Under the pieces are notes generated by a model that saw only the letters and a program-made list of their open reading frames with translations, ran no database searches and had not been told where the DNA came from. A DNA stretch of 64,000 nucleotides from assembly GCA_964445195.1 (NCBI GenBank), contig CAYUKA010000001.1, positions 1-64,000 on the forward strand, read 5' to 3'. The stretch is from UM-FILTER-47-13 sp964445195. Its GTDB lineage: Bacteria; Pseudomonadota; Alphaproteobacteria; Micavibrionales; Micavibrionaceae. Positions 62,522 to 64,000 of this stretch are shown here, piece by piece; within the stretch, counting starts at the first letter, position 1; each line of letters starts with the position of its first letter. The position numbers and the translations under genes were made by a program.

Positions 62522-64000
62522 GCCGCCGGGATCGTGGTTTTCGGAATCCTGCTCCTCTTTTGCCGCCGCTTCATCGTCCTCATGGTGACGCCGCTCCCGT
62601 TGCCGTCTGTCGAGGCCTGTGCGGCGTTCTTCTTCTGATAGATCGTCATCTGCCGTTTCTGCAGCACGAACACGGCTTTGCGGAAAGATGATCGTAACTG
62701 TGGTCCCTATGCCTTTTTGTGAGAATATCTCCAGCTGGCCGTCATGCAAGCTCATCAGTGCTTCAACCAATGTCAGACCCAGCCCGGCGCCTGACCCGGA
62801 ACGGCTCAACTCAGTTTCAAGCTGGCCAAACGGCGATAACGCTTTCTGGATTTCATGCGTTTCCATGCCGATCCCGGTATCTGTAATCGCGATCCGCAGG
62901 CTGCCGGCAGGCTCTATCTCGTGCGTCATCGTAATGCGGCCACCGGCGGGGGTATATTTAATAGCGTTGCCGAGCAAATTAATCAAAACCTGCTTAACCG
63001 CTAGTTCTTCACCAATAATATGCGGGACTTTACCAGCCGTCATATTTTTGATCTTGAGCTTCCCGTCTTCAGCCTTCTGATTCATAAAGTCGATGCAGGA
63101 CTCGATCACCTTGTTAAGATCGATTACACTCTCATTGATCTGGCGCTCTCCGGCTTCAATCCGCGAGACATCCAGGATTTCATTGATAATCGTCAGCAGG
63201 TTTTGCCCGCTTTCATGGATATCGTTGGCGTAATCCCAATACTGACGGTTATCCAGCGGACCCAGCACTTCATCCTTGATAATTTCGGCGAAACCGATAA
63301 TCGCATTCAAAGGCGTCCGTAATTCATGGCTCATATTGGCCAAAAACTCGGATTTGGCCCGGTTCGCCAGATCCGATTGCGTCTTGGCTTTTTTAAGGCT
63401 GAGCTCTGCTTCTTTACGGGCGGTAATATTCTCCAGACTACCCTCGTAATAAAGCACATGACCTTCATCATCTGTGACAGCCCGGGCATTTTCATTGACC
63501 CAGATTGTCCTGCCGTCACTTGTTTTGGCCTGGGACTCAAAATTATAGACCGCGCCTTCCGTTTCCAGTTGACGAATGAAATGCGTGTGCTCCGAAACAC
63601 TCAGGTAAATATCGTCATGAACATTGTGCACCTTGCGCAGCAACTCTTCCGGCGCTTTGTATCCAAGGATGCGGGCCATCGCCGGATTTGCGCTCAGGAA
63701 CTGGCCCTGTGGCGTGACCTGATAAATACCGCCGGCCGCATTCTCAACAATCGTGCGGTATTTCTTTTCCGCTTCACTCAGCGCCCTTTCGGCACGGCGT
63801 CGCTCCTCCACATCCGTCAGCGTGCCGACAACGCGCATGTTACGGTTTTCATCCTGCCGCAACATTGACATAGCCAGCTCTACAGAACGGAACGTACCAT
63901 CCGCAATGCGCAGCCTGGCAAACATGCGGTAGGCGCCTCTTTTTCCTTTCACAAGCTGGCCAAAACTGGCGCGGTGCTCTTCCTGATCCTGCGGATGCAG
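62504..64000 (-). CDS. PAS-domain sensor histidine kinase (N-terminus cut by window end)
   Basis: The frame stays open to the window edge; residues before the GTG at 63952 continue the PAS pattern (HPQDQEEHRASFG), so the true start lies outside. Visible domains are a first PAS part, a second PAS (about 65-185 from the edge), the HisKA helix with phospho-acceptor His in SHELRTPLNAIIG, and a HATPase domain with ATP-lid motifs DTGIGM and GAGLGLTLVEAL. The Glu/Arg-rich C-terminal tail is unusual. No response regulator is seen. The stop overlaps recX by 18 bp, tail to tail. Confidence 0.88.
   Translation of the reverse strand: MHPQDQEEHRASFGQLVKGKRGAYRMFARLRIADGTFRSVELAMSMLRQDENRNMRVVGTLTDVEERRRAERALSEAEKKYRTIVENAAGGIYQVTPQGQFLSANPAMARILGYKAPEELLRKVHNVHDDIYLSVSEHTHFIRQLETEGAVYNFESQAKTSDGRTIWVNENARAVTDDEGHVLYYEGSLENITARKEAELSLKKAKTQSDLANRAKSEFLANMSHELRTPLNAIIGFAEIIKDEVLGPLDNRQYWDYANDIHESGQNLLTIINEILDVSRIEAGERQINESVIDLNKVIESCIDFMNQKAEDGKLKIKNMTAGKVPHIIGEELAVKQVLINLLGNAIKYTPAGGRITMTHEIEPAGSLRIAITDTGIGMETHEIQKALSPFGQLETELSRSGSGAGLGLTLVEALMSLHDGQLEIFSQKGIGTTVTIIFPQSRVRAAETADDDLSEEERRTGLDRRQRERRHHEDDEAAAKEEQDSENHDPGGSQLLH

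Overview
The window looks like a chromosomal segment of an alphaproteobacterium. Support comes from gene order typical of that class (tRNA-Pro, MerR, ihfA, fabH, plsX, rpmF, DUF177, ubiquinol-cytochrome c chaperone, bamE), from rpiB-glyA-nrdR near nusB, and from a DUF6898-type small protein, an LdtR-like MarR regulator, a K+-independent H+-pyrophosphatase and a PHB (polyhydroxybutyrate) locus. Nearly all genes are ordinary and tightly packed. The order cannot be fixed from sequence alone; a Rhodospirillales- or Micavibrionales-like lineage is a guess. No prophage, integrase, CRISPR array, rRNA or complete insertion sequence was seen.

Layout. 1-5.3 kb: a tRNA-Pro edge, the fatty-acid/phospholipid genes fabH and plsX with rpmF and DUF177, then divergent bamE. 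5.3-9.7 kb: H+-PPase, a FliL-like protein, panB and nusB. 9.9-12.5 kb: nrdR, glyA, rpiB and a DUF6898-like gene. 12.5-17.3 kb: glutaryl-CoA dehydrogenase, a membrane protein, an LdtR-like regulator, a 3-hydroxyisobutyryl-CoA hydrolase-like enzyme and hemB. 17.4-21.1 kb: an EAL protein followed by motA-motB. 21.2-30.6 kb: parC, recO, a histidine phosphatase, an EF-hand-like orphan, folP-folK, two peptidoglycan enzymes and an orphan HExxH protein. 30.6-34.5 kb: ilvD, a pair of PH-domain membrane proteins and phosphofructokinase. 34.6-38.8 kb: DUF465, purE, purK, a nucleotidyltransferase, fumC and a ribbon-helix-helix protein.

38.9-39.8 kb is a small accessory patch: a secreted DUF1566/Lcl-type protein next to a 131-bp MITE with perfect 19-bp inverted ends and a TAA duplication. 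39.9-47.9 kb holds a large AsmA protein, a cyclic-nucleotide-binding protein and the PHB genes phaA-phaB and phaC with the divergent regulator phaR. 47.9-54.2 kb holds a degenerate-GGDEF/EAL protein and a pair of secreted proteins that share an undescribed N-terminal domain; one of them has a very long coiled coil. 54.2-64 kb holds prfB (with its programmed +1 frameshift), a PfpI-like protein lacking the catalytic cysteine, DUF4159, tRNA-Gly(CCC), an OmpA lipoprotein, apaG, trkH, a lipoprotein, an ABC-2 permease, recX and a PAS histidine kinase cut by the window end.

The best candidates for something undescribed are the shared secreted domain (49957-54235), the orphan HExxH protein at 29826-30569, and the GCACAA repeat array between phaC and phaR. 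Possible joint themes are pyrophosphate metabolism (H+-PPase plus a phosphofructokinase with a lysine typical of PPi enzymes), c-di-GMP hydrolysis near motility genes, and envelope remodelling (LdtR-like regulator, L,D-transpeptidase, DUF882 peptidase, AsmA). These links are inferred from gene content, not shown.
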